DNA from: DATKSS01 sp035468355
GTDB lineage: Bacteria; Chloroflexota; Dormibacteria; Dormibacterales; Dormibacteraceae
NCBI GenBank assembly: GCA_035468355.1
Contig: DATITA010000182.1
Location: 31,090-95,089 of the forward strand
Reading direction: 5' to 3'
Length of the DNA stretch: 64,000 nucleotides
A model generated the notes under the pieces. It did not search any database, had not been told where the DNA came from, and saw only the letters and a program-made list of their open reading frames with translations. A program made the position numbers and the translations under genes. This document shows positions 34,690 through 42,727 of this stretch, one piece after another; within the stretch, counting starts at the first letter, position 1, and each line of letters opens with the position of its first letter.

Positions 34690-34732
34690 ACATGTGCGGG
34701 GTTGTCGGGATCTGCGCGAAGCACGGGGTGGA
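34687..34732 (+). repeat. Downstream copy: the functional purF start region
   Basis: Second copy of the 46-bp direct repeat with 34526-34571. It is preceded by GAGGA at 34680-34684, a ribosome site 7 nt from the ATG, which the first copy lacks. Confidence 0.95.
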
Positions 34733-36173
34733 CGTGGCCAACCTCACCTACTTCGGCCTTTTCGCGCTGCAGCATCGCGGGCAGGAGTCGGCTGGAATCG
34801 CGGTGTCGGATGGCACCTCGGTCCGCGTCCATCGCGGCATGGGCCTGGTGGCTCAGGTCTTCTCCGCGGCGCAGGTCCAGGACATGGGCGAAGGCTCGAT
34901 CCTGGCGCTCGGTCATACCCGCTATTCGACGACGGGCTCGAGCCGCGCCGAGAACGCCCACCCTCTGCCCTTCCAGCATCCGACCCTCGGGCCCGGAGCC
35001 ATCGCGCACAACGGCAACCTGCTGAACGCGGAGGCATTGCGCGCGCAGCTCGAGGAGGAGGGCGCGACGTTCGACAGCGGACTCGACACCGAGGTCATGG
35101 CCCGCTTGATCGAGCACACCCACGGCAAGACCTGGGAGGATGTGATCCGCCGCTCGTTCGCAAGGGTGGTCGGGGCGTACTCATGCGGGATCATCACGCC
35201 GAACCAGCTGATCGCGCTGCGCGACCCGTACGGTTTCAGGCCCCTGTGCATCGGCTTCATCCCGCTGCCTGGCCAGCCTGCCCACGTCATCGCATCTGAG
35301 ACCTGCGCCCTCGACACCGTCCGCGCCAACTTCGTGCGCGAGGTGCAGCCGGGCGAGATGGTCCTGATGGACGAGCACGGCGTGCACAGCGTCAGCTTCC
35401 AGACCTCGAGCAAGCACGCCATGTGCGTCTTCGAGTTCATCTATTTTGCGCGCCCCGACTCCATCCTCAAGAACTGCGAGCTCGAGGACGCTCGGATACG
35501 CATGGGTCACGAGCTGGCCAAGGAAGCGCCGGTCGAGGCCGACATGGTGGTGGCGTTCCCGGACTCCGGCACTCCCGCCGCGATCGGGTATGCGGAGGCC
35601 GCAGGCATCCCCTTTCGCGAGGCGCTCATGAAGAGCCGCTACATCAACCGGACCTTCATCCAGCCCGACCAATCGCTGCGCGAGGCCGGCGTGATGCTGA
35701 AGCTCAACCCTCTGCCGCGATCGATCAGGGGCAAGAGGGTCATTGCGGTCGACGATTCGATCGTGCGCGGCACCACCTCGCAGCGGATCATCGAGCGCCT
35801 TCGCGCAGCGGGAGCGCGCGAGATCCACATGCGAATCTCCAGCCCGCCGATGCGCTTCCCATGCTTCATGGGCGTCGACATCGGCTCGACCAAGGAGCTC
35901 ATCGCCTCGGGACGCAGCGTGGAGGAGGTGCGGACCAAGATCGGCGCCGACAGCCTCGCGTACCTGTCCATCCCGGGCCTGATGCGGGCCATCGGACGCG
36001 GCACGGCGGGCGAGTTCTGCCGCGCCTGCTTCGACGGCTCGTACCCCGTCCCCGTGCCCCAACAGCTCGAGATGGACAAGATGCAGTTTGAGCTGACTGC
36101 TGGGGCCCCAGCGCCAGGCGCCGGAGGACCCGTTCCAGGGCCCCCCTCGCCACAGCTGGTCCTTCCGCGCTAG
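34692..36173 (+). CDS. purF: Amidophosphoribosyltransferase
   Basis: 493 aa from ATG 34692. First committed step of purine synthesis: PRPP plus glutamine to phosphoribosylamine. Cys2 becomes the N-terminal nucleophile after Met removal; there is no propeptide. FGLFALQHRGQESAGIA and GHTRYSTTGSS lie in the glutaminase. The PRPP loop is VIAVDDSIVRGTTSQ. Cysteines in HAMCVFE, FPCFMGVD and EFCRACFDG match the four ligands of a Bacillus-type 4Fe-4S cluster. The C terminus adds a Pro/Gly-rich tail of about 25 residues. The upstream duplicated start is described separately. Confidence 0.96.
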   Translation: MCGVVGICAKHGVDVANLTYFGLFALQHRGQESAGIAVSDGTSVRVHRGMGLVAQVFSAAQVQDMGEGSILALGHTRYSTTGSSRAENAHPLPFQHPTLGPGAIAHNGNLLNAEALRAQLEEEGATFDSGLDTEVMARLIEHTHGKTWEDVIRRSFARVVGAYSCGIITPNQLIALRDPYGFRPLCIGFIPLPGQPAHVIASETCALDTVRANFVREVQPGEMVLMDEHGVHSVSFQTSSKHAMCVFEFIYFARPDSILKNCELEDARIRMGHELAKEAPVEADMVVAFPDSGTPAAIGYAEAAGIPFREALMKSRYINRTFIQPDQSLREAGVMLKLNPLPRSIRGKRVIAVDDSIVRGTTSQRIIERLRAAGAREIHMRISSPPMRFPCFMGVDIGSTKELIASGRSVEEVRTKIGADSLAYLSIPGLMRAIGRGTAGEFCRACFDGSYPVPVPQQLEMDKMQFELTAGAPAPGAGGPVPGPPSPQLVLPR

Positions 36174-36189
36174 AGGTGACGCATCCCTG

Positions 36190-37170
36190 ATGCCGAATGA
36201 AGGACTGTCGTACGCCGCCGCCGGCGTCGACATCGAGGCTTACGAGCGCGCGCTGGAGCGCGTCAAGCCGATGATCGCCGCGACGCACGGCGACAACGTG
36301 GCAGTGGGCGTCGGGCCGTTCGCGGGCCTGTTCGCGCTGGCGGATGGGACTCATCTCGCGGCCAGCGCCGACGGCGTCGGAACGAAGATCAAGGTGGCGA
36401 TCGCGGCCGGGTCACACCGCGGGATCGGCGTCGACATCGTCAACCACTGCGTCAACGACATCGCGACCGCCGGCGCCCGCCCGCTTTTCTTCCTCGACTA
36501 CTTCGCCACGGGGCGCCTTGACCCCGAAGTCTTCACGCAGCTCGTGGACGGCATGACCGCCGCCTGCCGCGAGGCGGGCTGCGCGCTCCTGGGCGGTGAG
36601 ACGGCCGAGATGCCCGGCGTCTATGCGCTTGGCGACTACGACCTGGCCGGCTTCATCGTCGGCCTGGTCGAGCCCGATCGGCGCCCGGACCTCGCCAGCA
36701 TCAAGGCGGGCGACGTGCTGGTCGCCCTGCCGTCGAGCGGCCTCCACACCAACGGCTACTCGCTGGTCCGCAAGGTGTTCGAGGACGCGCCCCTCGGCGA
36801 GCCCTTCGAGGGCTCCGGAGATACTCTCGGCGCTGTGCTGCTCGAGCCCCACCGCTCGTACCTCAATGACCTCGGCCGCATCCGCTGGAAGAGCGCTGCC
36901 CACATCACCGGCGGCGGCATCCTCGGCAACGTGCCGCGATGCCTGCCCGACGGCCTGGGGGCGCGCCTGCGGAAACGGTCCTGGGACGTTCCAGCTATCT
37001 TCGACGCCATCCGCAGGCGGGGGCGCATCGCCGACGACGAGATGTACGGCACCTTCAACATGGGGCTTGGCATGATCCTGGTGGTCGGCCCCGAGGACGT
37101 GCCTGAAGGTGCGCTCGTGGTGGGCGAGGTCGTCCGCCACGCGGCCCCCGACCGCGTGGTCATCGCTTAA
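36190..37170 (+). CDS. purM: Phosphoribosylformylglycinamidine cyclo-ligase (AIR synthase)
   Basis: 326 aa. Closes the imidazole ring: FGAM to AIR. Signatures: LSYAAAGVDIEAYERAL, ASADGVGTKIKVAIAAG, VNHCVNDIATAGARPLFFLDYFATG, LLGGETAEMPGVY and LPSSGLHTNGYSLVRKV. It follows purF by 16 bp in the purine run. Confidence 0.97.
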   Translation: MPNEGLSYAAAGVDIEAYERALERVKPMIAATHGDNVAVGVGPFAGLFALADGTHLAASADGVGTKIKVAIAAGSHRGIGVDIVNHCVNDIATAGARPLFFLDYFATGRLDPEVFTQLVDGMTAACREAGCALLGGETAEMPGVYALGDYDLAGFIVGLVEPDRRPDLASIKAGDVLVALPSSGLHTNGYSLVRKVFEDAPLGEPFEGSGDTLGAVLLEPHRSYLNDLGRIRWKSAAHITGGGILGNVPRCLPDGLGARLRKRSWDVPAIFDAIRRRGRIADDEMYGTFNMGLGMILVVGPEDVPEGALVVGEVVRHAAPDRVVIA

Positions 37171-37177
37171 CCTGGCA

Positions 37178-37756
37178 GTGGCCCTGAGACTGGGCGTCGC
37201 GGTCTCCGGCCGTGGGTCCAACCTGCGCAACCTGGTCGAGCGGGGTTTCGAAGTGGTGGCCGTCGCGACCAACCGGCCGTCTTGCGGCGGCGCGTCGTTC
37301 GCGCGTGAGCGCGGCATCCCCCTGGGAGAGCTGTCGCAAAGGGAGTTTCAATCCGCCGAGGATCGGGACGTCGCCATGCGCGACTTCTTCTTGGGCCACC
37401 GGGTCGAGCTGATCGTCGATGCGGGCTACGACCGCGTGCACACGGCTCCTCTGCTCGAGGCCTTCGACGGCCGGATCATCAACGTTCACCCTTCCCTGCT
37501 GCCGAACTTCGCGGGTGGCATGGACGCCATCGAGCGCGCGCTCGACAGCGGCTTGAAGTTCACCGGCGCGACCGTTCACCTGGTCACCGCGGACCTCGAT
37601 GCGGGGCCGATCCTGCTCCAGGACGCGGTTCCGATCCTCGAAGGAGATACGGTTGAATCGCTTCGGCTTCGTGTGCATGAGGCTGAATACCGGATCCTTC
37701 CGCAGGCGATCCTTTTGATGGAGGCGAGAATTGCCAAGAGCCCTGCTGTCGGTTAG
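37178..37756 (+). CDS. purN: Phosphoribosylglycinamide formyltransferase
   Basis: 192 aa from GTG. Uses 10-formyltetrahydrofolate to formylate GAR. LGVAVSGRGSNLRNL opens the fold. The family motif with the catalytic Asn-His-Asp set is visible as GRIINVHPSLLPNFAG, then HLVTADLDAGPILLQDAVPI. The usual first loop is shorter than in E. coli PurN (GFEVVAVATNRPSCGG). The 3' end overlaps purH by 26 bp. Confidence 0.95.
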   Translation: MALRLGVAVSGRGSNLRNLVERGFEVVAVATNRPSCGGASFARERGIPLGELSQREFQSAEDRDVAMRDFFLGHRVELIVDAGYDRVHTAPLLEAFDGRIINVHPSLLPNFAGGMDAIERALDSGLKFTGATVHLVTADLDAGPILLQDAVPILEGDTVESLRLRVHEAEYRILPQAILLMEARIAKSPAVG

Positions 37757-39257
37757 CGACAAGACCGGTCTCAGCGGTTTCGCGCGCGGCCTGCGGCGGC
37801 TTGGCTTCGAGCTCTACGCCACCGGCAGCACGCTGAAGACCATCAATGACGCCGCCGTCGACGCTCATCCGGTGAGCGACCTCACCGGTTTCCCCGAGAT
37901 GATGGACGGCCGCATCAAGACGCTGCACCCCGGCGTTCACGCCGGCATCCTTGCCAGGCGCGACAAGCCTGAGCACATGCAAGCCCTGGAGGCCCACGGG
38001 CTGCGCGAGATCGACCTGGTCTGCTGCAACCTCTACCCATTCGTGGAGACCGTGACGCGCCCGGGCGCCGGCTTTGAGGAAGCGGTCGAACAGATCGATA
38101 TCGGCGGACCCGCCATGATCCGCGCCGCGGCCAAGAACCACGAGTCGGTGCTGGTGGTGGTGCGCCCCGAGCGCTACTCCCAGATCTTGGGCGCTCTCCA
38201 CGAGGGCACGGTCGACCCCGTCATGCGCCGCCGCCTGGCAGCAGAGGCTTTTGCCCACACCGCCGCTTATGACTCCTGGATCGCCGCCTACATGGGCTCG
38301 TCGGATCCAGACGGGTTTCCGCCCGAGATCTCGTTCGCGGGATTGCTGACCCAGGCGCTGAAGTACGGCGAGAACGAGCATCAGAAAGCGGCCTTCTACC
38401 GGTTCGGCCCCGACGCCGGCGGCCTGGGTGGGGCGCAGCAGCTGCAGGGTGGAGGCCTGGGTTTCAACAACATCCAGGACGCTGCCGCTGCGCTCCAGCT
38501 GGTCTCCGATTACGAACAGCCTGCGGCCGCGATCGTCAAGCACATGAACCCGTGCGGCCTGGCGGTCGCGGGTGAAATCTCGACCGCGTACCTGCGCGCT
38601 TACGACTGCGACCGAGTGTCGGCGTTCGGCGGGATCGTGGCCGTCAACCGACCTCTGGACCGCAGCACCGCGGAGCACATCGTCCAGATCGTGACCCACG
38701 TCGTGATCGCTCCCGAGGTGCTCGACGAGGCCAAAGACGTGCTGGCCCGCCGCAAGAACATGATCGTGCTGGCGGCGCGTCCCGCCGGAACCGGGCTCTT
38801 CGACTACGACGTCCGCTCGGTGCCGGGCGGCTTCCTGGTCCAGGAGTGGGACCGCAAGGGTTTCGATCGCAACGAGGCCAGGGTCGTGACACGACGCGAG
38901 CCGACCCCGGTCGAGTGGGAACAGCTCGGGTTCGCCTGGACCGCCGTGAAGCACGTGAAGTCAAACGCGATCGTGCTGTTCAAGGACGGCGCCGCCGTGG
39001 GCGTGGGCGCGGGGCAGATGTCACGCGTCGAGTCGGTCCAGATCGCGGTGCGGCGCGCCGGAGAGCGCGCGCACGGGTCGGTGATGGCGTCGGATGCGTT
39101 TTTCCCGTTTCCCGACGGCCTGGAGGAGGGCATCCGCGCGGGCGTGACCGCCGCGATCCAGCCCGGGGGGTCGGTGAAAGACTCCGACGTGATCGCCGCC
39201 GCCGACGCGGCCGGCATCGCCATGGTGGTGACCGGCCGGCGCCACTTCAAGCACTAG
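37731..39257 (+). CDS. purH: Bifunctional AICAR transformylase/IMP cyclohydrolase
   Basis: 508 aa from TTG with GGAGG about 6 nt upstream. Last two steps to IMP. N-terminal cyclohydrolase (MGS-like): ALLSVSDKTGLSGFARGL, YATGSTLKTI, MMDGRIKTLHPGVHAGIL, VCCNLYPF. C-terminal transformylase: LKYGENEHQKAAFYRF, VKHMNPCGLA, VKHVKSNAIVLFKDGAAVGVGAGQMSRVESVQIA, and the ending VVTGRRHFKH. It closes the purine run. Confidence 0.97.
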   Translation: MPRALLSVSDKTGLSGFARGLRRLGFELYATGSTLKTINDAAVDAHPVSDLTGFPEMMDGRIKTLHPGVHAGILARRDKPEHMQALEAHGLREIDLVCCNLYPFVETVTRPGAGFEEAVEQIDIGGPAMIRAAAKNHESVLVVVRPERYSQILGALHEGTVDPVMRRRLAAEAFAHTAAYDSWIAAYMGSSDPDGFPPEISFAGLLTQALKYGENEHQKAAFYRFGPDAGGLGGAQQLQGGGLGFNNIQDAAAALQLVSDYEQPAAAIVKHMNPCGLAVAGEISTAYLRAYDCDRVSAFGGIVAVNRPLDRSTAEHIVQIVTHVVIAPEVLDEAKDVLARRKNMIVLAARPAGTGLFDYDVRSVPGGFLVQEWDRKGFDRNEARVVTRREPTPVEWEQLGFAWTAVKHVKSNAIVLFKDGAAVGVGAGQMSRVESVQIAVRRAGERAHGSVMASDAFFPFPDGLEEGIRAGVTAAIQPGGSVKDSDVIAAADAAGIAMVVTGRRHFKH

Positions 39258-39306
39258 TTGTAGTGGCGTGAATGAGGGATTCGCGGGGGAACGTCCGGAG
39301 CATCAC

Positions 39307-39447
39307 ATGAAGAAGACGCGCGCCGCCAATCCTCGGGTCACATGCGGAACGTGCAGGAAGTTCGACGGCACTGCATGGTGCCGCCATTGGAACTTCCACA
39401 CCACGGCGGAATCGCCGCCATGCCGCTTCTACTCGAAGCGGGACTAG
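39307..39447 (+). CDS. Small Cys-rich protein, possible zinc ribbon
   Basis: 46 aa. Four cysteines: VTCGTCRKF (Cys13, Cys16), AWCRHW (Cys25) and PPCRFY (Cys39), enough for one metal site. GGAG lies 7 nt before the ATG. A 12-codon frame from ATG 39271 ends in a TGA that overlaps this ATG, a second possible leader. The gene follows purH by about 50 bp and ends 14 bp before the convergent thiolase. Unknown function; reality supported by the ribosome site and cysteine pattern. Confidence 0.55.
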   Translation: MKKTRAANPRVTCGTCRKFDGTAWCRHWNFHTTAESPPCRFYSKRD

Positions 39448-39460
39448 CTGGCCGGGCTCG

Positions 39461-40624
39461 TCAGTTGAGGCGCTCCACGATCATCGCCATACCCTGCCCG
39501 CCGCCCACGCACATCGTCTCGAGCCCGTAAGTCTGGTCCTTCTCGCGAAGGCCGTTGAGCAGGGTGCAGAGGATGCGCGCGCCTGTCATGCCGAACGGGT
39601 GGCCGAGCGCGATCGCGCCGCCGTGCGGGTTCAGCTTGTCGCTGAACGCGTCGACTCCCATGCCCCGGGCCGACGGGATCACCTGCGCCGCGAATGCCTC
39701 GTTGATCTCCACTATGTCTATGTCGTCGATGGTCATCTTGGCCCGCTTGAGAGCCTGCTTCGAGGCTTCGATGGGGCCCAGGCCCATGAACTCGGGCTCC
39801 AGCGACGACAGCCCGGTGGAAACGACTCGCGCGAGAGGCTTGAGGCCCAGTTCCTTTGCCTTGCGGGATGACATCACCACCACCGCGGCGGCGCCGTCGT
39901 TGAGCGGGCATGCGTTGCCGGCGGTTATCGTGCCGTCCTCGCGGAAGACCGGCTTCAACGCCGCCAGCCCCTCCACCGTGGTGCCCGGGCGGGGGCCGTC
40001 GTCCTTGGCGAACATCTCGCCGTTCGGGAGAGGCACGGGGATGATCTCGCGATCGAAGAAGCCGTCATCACGCGCCTTCACCGCGGCCGCCTGGCTCTTG
40101 ACCGCGTAGCGGTCCTGCTCCTCGCGGCTGATCTTCTCGCGGCGGGCGACGTTCTCCGCAGTCTGGCCCATCGCGATGTAGATGTCGGGATATTCGTCCG
40201 CGTTTCCCGGGATCAGCTTGCTGTTGTAGGTGTCGGGGGCGTCGGGGTAGCCGCTGCCGTATCGGGAAACGCACTCGACGCCCACCGACAGGAAGACGTC
40301 GCCCTCACCCGCCTCGATGGCATGCGCCGCGATGCGCGTCGTCATCAGCGATGAGGAGCAGTAGCGGTTGACCGTGACGCCCGGGACGTCGATGCGGGAC
40401 AAGATGGAGATGACGCGACCGATGTTGTGGCCCTGCTCGCCGCCCGGCAAGCCGCATCCGCAGATCAGGTCCTCGATCTGAGCCGGCTCCAGCTCCGGAA
40501 CTTTTTCGAGCACCTTGGTGACGACGTACGCGGCCAGGTCGTCGGGCCTGACGTCGACCAGCGAACCCTTCCGTGCTCTGCCAATCGGCGAGCGCCCCAA
40601 CGCGACGATCACTGCATCAGTCAT
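39461..40624 (-). CDS. Thiolase family protein (acetyl-CoA acyltransferase)
   Basis: 387 aa. Full set of thiolase residues: nucleophilic Cys89 in VNRYCSSSL, EINEAFAAQ, His in LNPHGGAIALGHPFGMTGAR, and the second Cys in MCVGGGQGMAMI at the C terminus. It condenses or cleaves acyl-CoA, in beta-oxidation or acetoacetyl-CoA formation; it is of the FadA/biosynthetic type and not SCP-x. No other fatty-acid gene is adjacent. TAATTT on the minus strand (40636-40631) stands 6 nt before the ATG, a leaderless spacing. Confidence 0.92.
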   Translation of the reverse strand: MTDAVIVALGRSPIGRARKGSLVDVRPDDLAAYVVTKVLEKVPELEPAQIEDLICGCGLPGGEQGHNIGRVISILSRIDVPGVTVNRYCSSSLMTTRIAAHAIEAGEGDVFLSVGVECVSRYGSGYPDAPDTYNSKLIPGNADEYPDIYIAMGQTAENVARREKISREEQDRYAVKSQAAAVKARDDGFFDREIIPVPLPNGEMFAKDDGPRPGTTVEGLAALKPVFREDGTITAGNACPLNDGAAAVVVMSSRKAKELGLKPLARVVSTGLSSLEPEFMGLGPIEASKQALKRAKMTIDDIDIVEINEAFAAQVIPSARGMGVDAFSDKLNPHGGAIALGHPFGMTGARILCTLLNGLREKDQTYGLETMCVGGGQGMAMIVERLN

Positions 40625-40630
40625 GGATAG

Positions 40631-40636
40631 AAATTA
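40631..40636 (-). promoter_or_regulatory. -10-like element of the thiolase gene
   Basis: TAATTT (minus, 40636-40631) ends 6 nt before ATG 40624; the local stretch is AT-rich in a GC-rich region. Confidence 0.45.
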
Positions 40637-40675
40637 TGGGCCGGTCCGGAAATCGCTATCCGCCGGCAGTCTGCG

Positions 40676-41044
40676 TCACTTCCCTTTGGCTGGTCGCTTC
40701 GCTGCCGTGGCCGCCCTGGTTTTGGCCGGCGTGGAGGCCTTGGCTTTGGGTTTCGCCGCCGCGGGGCTGCCGGATGCGGCCTTCTTCGCAGGCGCGCGCT
40801 TTTTAGTGGCCGCTGCGGTGCTGGGGGCCGGCGCTTTCTTGGCCCGTGCCGCTTCGGCCGGCTTCTCTTCGCCGCCGACCCCCATCGAGCTCTCGAGGGT
40901 GCGGTGACAGGTCTCGCAGGTCAGCGTCATGCGGACGAGCGCGCCCAGGTGACGCTCCTCGCGCCGCAGGTTCCTGGGGCGCTCGCAAAACGGGCAGTAG
41001 CCCACCTCGGTGAAGACATTGAGCTGGCCGGGTCGCTTGTTCAT
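40676..41044 (-). CDS. Zinc-ribbon protein with Lys/Ala-rich tail
   Basis: 122 aa. Residues 1-50 hold two CxxC pairs (GYCPFCERPRN, Cys17/Cys20; LTCETCHRT, Cys43/Cys46), a probable zinc ribbon. Residues 58-122 are a basic Ala/Lys/Pro tail (APAKKAASGSPAAAKPKAKA) like those of histone H1 or nucleoid proteins. A nucleic-acid role is likely but unproven. TACCTT (41058-41053, minus) lies 8 nt before the ATG. Confidence 0.7.
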   Translation of the reverse strand: MNKRPGQLNVFTEVGYCPFCERPRNLRREERHLGALVRMTLTCETCHRTLESSMGVGGEEKPAEAARAKKAPAPSTAAATKKRAPAKKAASGSPAAAKPKAKASTPAKTRAATAAKRPAKGK

Positions 41045-41052
41045 GTATCGCT

Positions 41053-41058
41053 AAGGTA
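41053..41058 (-). promoter_or_regulatory. -10-like element of the zinc-ribbon gene
   Basis: TACCTT (minus, 41058-41053), 8 nt before ATG 41044. It lies in a small inverted repeat, TCGCTA-AGG-TAGCGA. Confidence 0.35.
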
Positions 41059-41107
41059 GCGAATGGCGACCTGCGACGCGGCGTTGGAGCCGGGCTCCGA
41101 TAGCTGC

Positions 41108-41113
41108 TAATCT
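41108..41113 (+). promoter_or_regulatory. -10-like element of the pyr operon
   Basis: TAATCT at 41108-41113 predicts a transcript starting near 41120, just before the first of the two leader repeats. No convincing -35. Confidence 0.4.
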
Positions 41114-41121
41114 TTCGCGCG

Positions 41122-41143
41122 GAGTCCTTTAAGTCCGGCTCAG
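41122..41143 (+). repeat. First copy of the pyr leader element
   Basis: GAGTCCTTTAAGTCCGGCTC plus AG; 22 bp with one mismatch to 41178-41199. It can form a CCGGC/GCCGG hairpin but its loop lacks the CAGAGA sequence of the second copy. Confidence 0.85.
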
Positions 41144-41177
41144 CGCCGGGCGCGCGCAGGGCGCACTTTCAGGGCTC

Positions 41178-41216
41178 GAGTCCTTTAAGTCCGGTTCAGA
41201 GAGACCGGGAAGGAGG
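41178..41216 (+). promoter_or_regulatory. PyrR-binding RNA element covering the pyrB ribosome site
   Basis: The RNA stem UCCGGUU/GACCGGGA (41190-41196 with 41203-41210, one bulge) closes the hexaloop CAGAGA (41197-41202), which fits the CNGNGA loop known for PyrR-binding RNA. The stem runs straight into the ribosome site AAGGAGG (41210-41216), 7 nt before ATG 41224. Bound PyrR (encoded two genes on) would be expected to block initiation when UMP is high, as described for mycobacterial pyr leaders. Confidence 0.8.
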
Positions 41217-41223
41217 TTTTTTG

Positions 41224-42150
41224 ATGGCCGTCGGCAGCCGAATGCGGCACGTGATCGAGAGCCAGCAGTTCTCCCGATCGCTCCTCGAGGAGCTCTTCGC
41301 CCGGGCCGAGGAGATGAAGCGCGAGCCCCACCGGTTCATGGGCCGGCTCAACGGCCAGGTGATGGCCGCGCTGTTCTACGAGCCGTCGACGAGGACCCGG
41401 CTGTCCTTTGAGGCCGCCATGCTGAGGCTCGGCGGGCTGACCATGGGCACCGACAATGCCCGGGAGTTCTCGTCCGCAGCCAAGGGCGAGACACTCGAGG
41501 ACACGATACGCATCGTCAGCGGCTACGCCGACGTGATCGTCATGCGCCACAACGAGGAGGGCGCAGCCAGGCGCGCCGCAGCCGTCAGCACGGTGCCGAT
41601 CATCAACGCCGGCGACGGGCCGGGACAGCACCCCACGCAGGCTCTGCTCGACCTGTACACGATTCGGGACGAGCTCAACCGGATTGACGGCATCAAGGTC
41701 GCGCTGGTGGGGGACCTGGCCAACGGCCGCACCGTCCGCTCTCTGACCTATCTCCTGAGCAAGTTCAAGGACATCAAGGTCTGGTTTGTCGCGCCGCCGG
41801 CGGTCAGGATGCGCGACGACCTAAAAGCGCACCTGGACGAGCATCACGTTCCGTGGGTGGAGACCGAGGACCTCAACGCGGTCCTGCCCGAGGTCGACGT
41901 GGTGTATCAGACGCGGATCCAGAAAGAGCGATTTGACTCCGTCGAGGCTTACAACGCGGTGAGGGGGGTCTATCGGATCGACAAGCGCGCGCTCGAACTG
42001 ATGCGCAAGTACGCGATCGTCATGCACCCGCTGCCCCGGGTGGACGAGATCGACCCGGAGGTGGACGACGACCCGCGCGCCGCGTACTTCAGGCAGGCCC
42101 GCAACGGCCTTCACGTTCGTATGGCCCTGCTGGACAAATTGCTGGGATGA
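41224..42150 (+). CDS. pyrB: Aspartate carbamoyltransferase catalytic chain
   Basis: 308 aa from ATG 41224, preceded by AAGGAGG at 7 nt. Joins carbamoyl phosphate and aspartate. The phosphate loop STRTR is at 55-59 in FYEPSTRTRLSFEAAM. INAGDGPGQHPTQALLDLYTI and MHPLPRVDEIDPEVD complete the active site. No regulatory chain pyrI is present. First gene of the pyr operon and the target of the PyrR-type leader. Confidence 0.96.
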   Translation: MAVGSRMRHVIESQQFSRSLLEELFARAEEMKREPHRFMGRLNGQVMAALFYEPSTRTRLSFEAAMLRLGGLTMGTDNAREFSSAAKGETLEDTIRIVSGYADVIVMRHNEEGAARRAAAVSTVPIINAGDGPGQHPTQALLDLYTIRDELNRIDGIKVALVGDLANGRTVRSLTYLLSKFKDIKVWFVAPPAVRMRDDLKAHLDEHHVPWVETEDLNAVLPEVDVVYQTRIQKERFDSVEAYNAVRGVYRIDKRALELMRKYAIVMHPLPRVDEIDPEVDDDPRAAYFRQARNGLHVRMALLDKLLG

Positions 42151-42154
42151 CCGC

Positions 42155-42727
42155 ATGACCGTCACCCAGCGCCGGACCGGGCGCGCGCAGGGCGCCCCAA
42201 AGCTCAAAGCCACCGTGATGGACGCCGACCAGATCCGGCGGTCGCTGTCGCGCATCGCTCACGAGATCGTCGAGCGCAACCGCGGCACCGAAGAGGTCGT
42301 GCTGGTCGGCGTGGTCAGCAAGGGCGACGTCCTCGCTCGACGCCTGGCGGCGATTCTGACCGACATGGAACGCGCCGTCGTGCCGGTCGGCCGCCTCGAT
42401 GTCGCCGAGCACCGCGACGACCGGCACCTGCGACAGCCCTCCCATCGCGCCACCTCGGACATGCCGGCCGTCGACGGCAGGATCGTCGTGCTCGTGGACG
42501 ACGTCATGCACCACGGCCGCACGGCTCGCGCCGCCATGGACGCCGTGATGGACTTCGGCCGCCCTCGAGCGATCCAGCTTGCGGTCCTGGTCGACCGCGG
42601 GCATCGCGAGTTGCCCATCAGGCCCGACTACGTTGGCAAGAACGTGCCCACCTCCGACACGGAACGGGTGGAGGTCCTCGTCGAAGAAGAGGACGGCCTC
42701 GACCAGGCGGTGATCGTTGCCGGCTGA
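42155..42727 (+). CDS. pyrR: Pyrimidine operon regulator / uracil phosphoribosyltransferase PyrR
   Basis: 190 aa. PRTase fold RNA-binding regulator. N-terminal AHEIVERNRGTEEVVLVGVVSKGDVLARRLA and PVGRLDVAEHRDD are family features. The PRPP loop reads VVLVDDVMHHGRTARAA (about 111-127) where most PyrR have VLYTGRT, so the phosphoribosyltransferase activity could differ. RGHRELPIRPDYVGKNVPTS is the conserved C-terminal motif. It lies just after pyrB; in many bacteria it comes first. Confidence 0.93.
   Translation: MTVTQRRTGRAQGAPKLKATVMDADQIRRSLSRIAHEIVERNRGTEEVVLVGVVSKGDVLARRLAAILTDMERAVVPVGRLDVAEHRDDRHLRQPSHRATSDMPAVDGRIVVLVDDVMHHGRTARAAMDAVMDFGRPRAIQLAVLVDRGHRELPIRPDYVGKNVPTSDTERVEVLVEEEDGLDQAVIVAG

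Noticed and set aside
39241..39267. GCCACT/AGTGGC hairpin at the end of purH as a terminator
   Set aside because: A 6-bp stem with a long loop and no T-tract.
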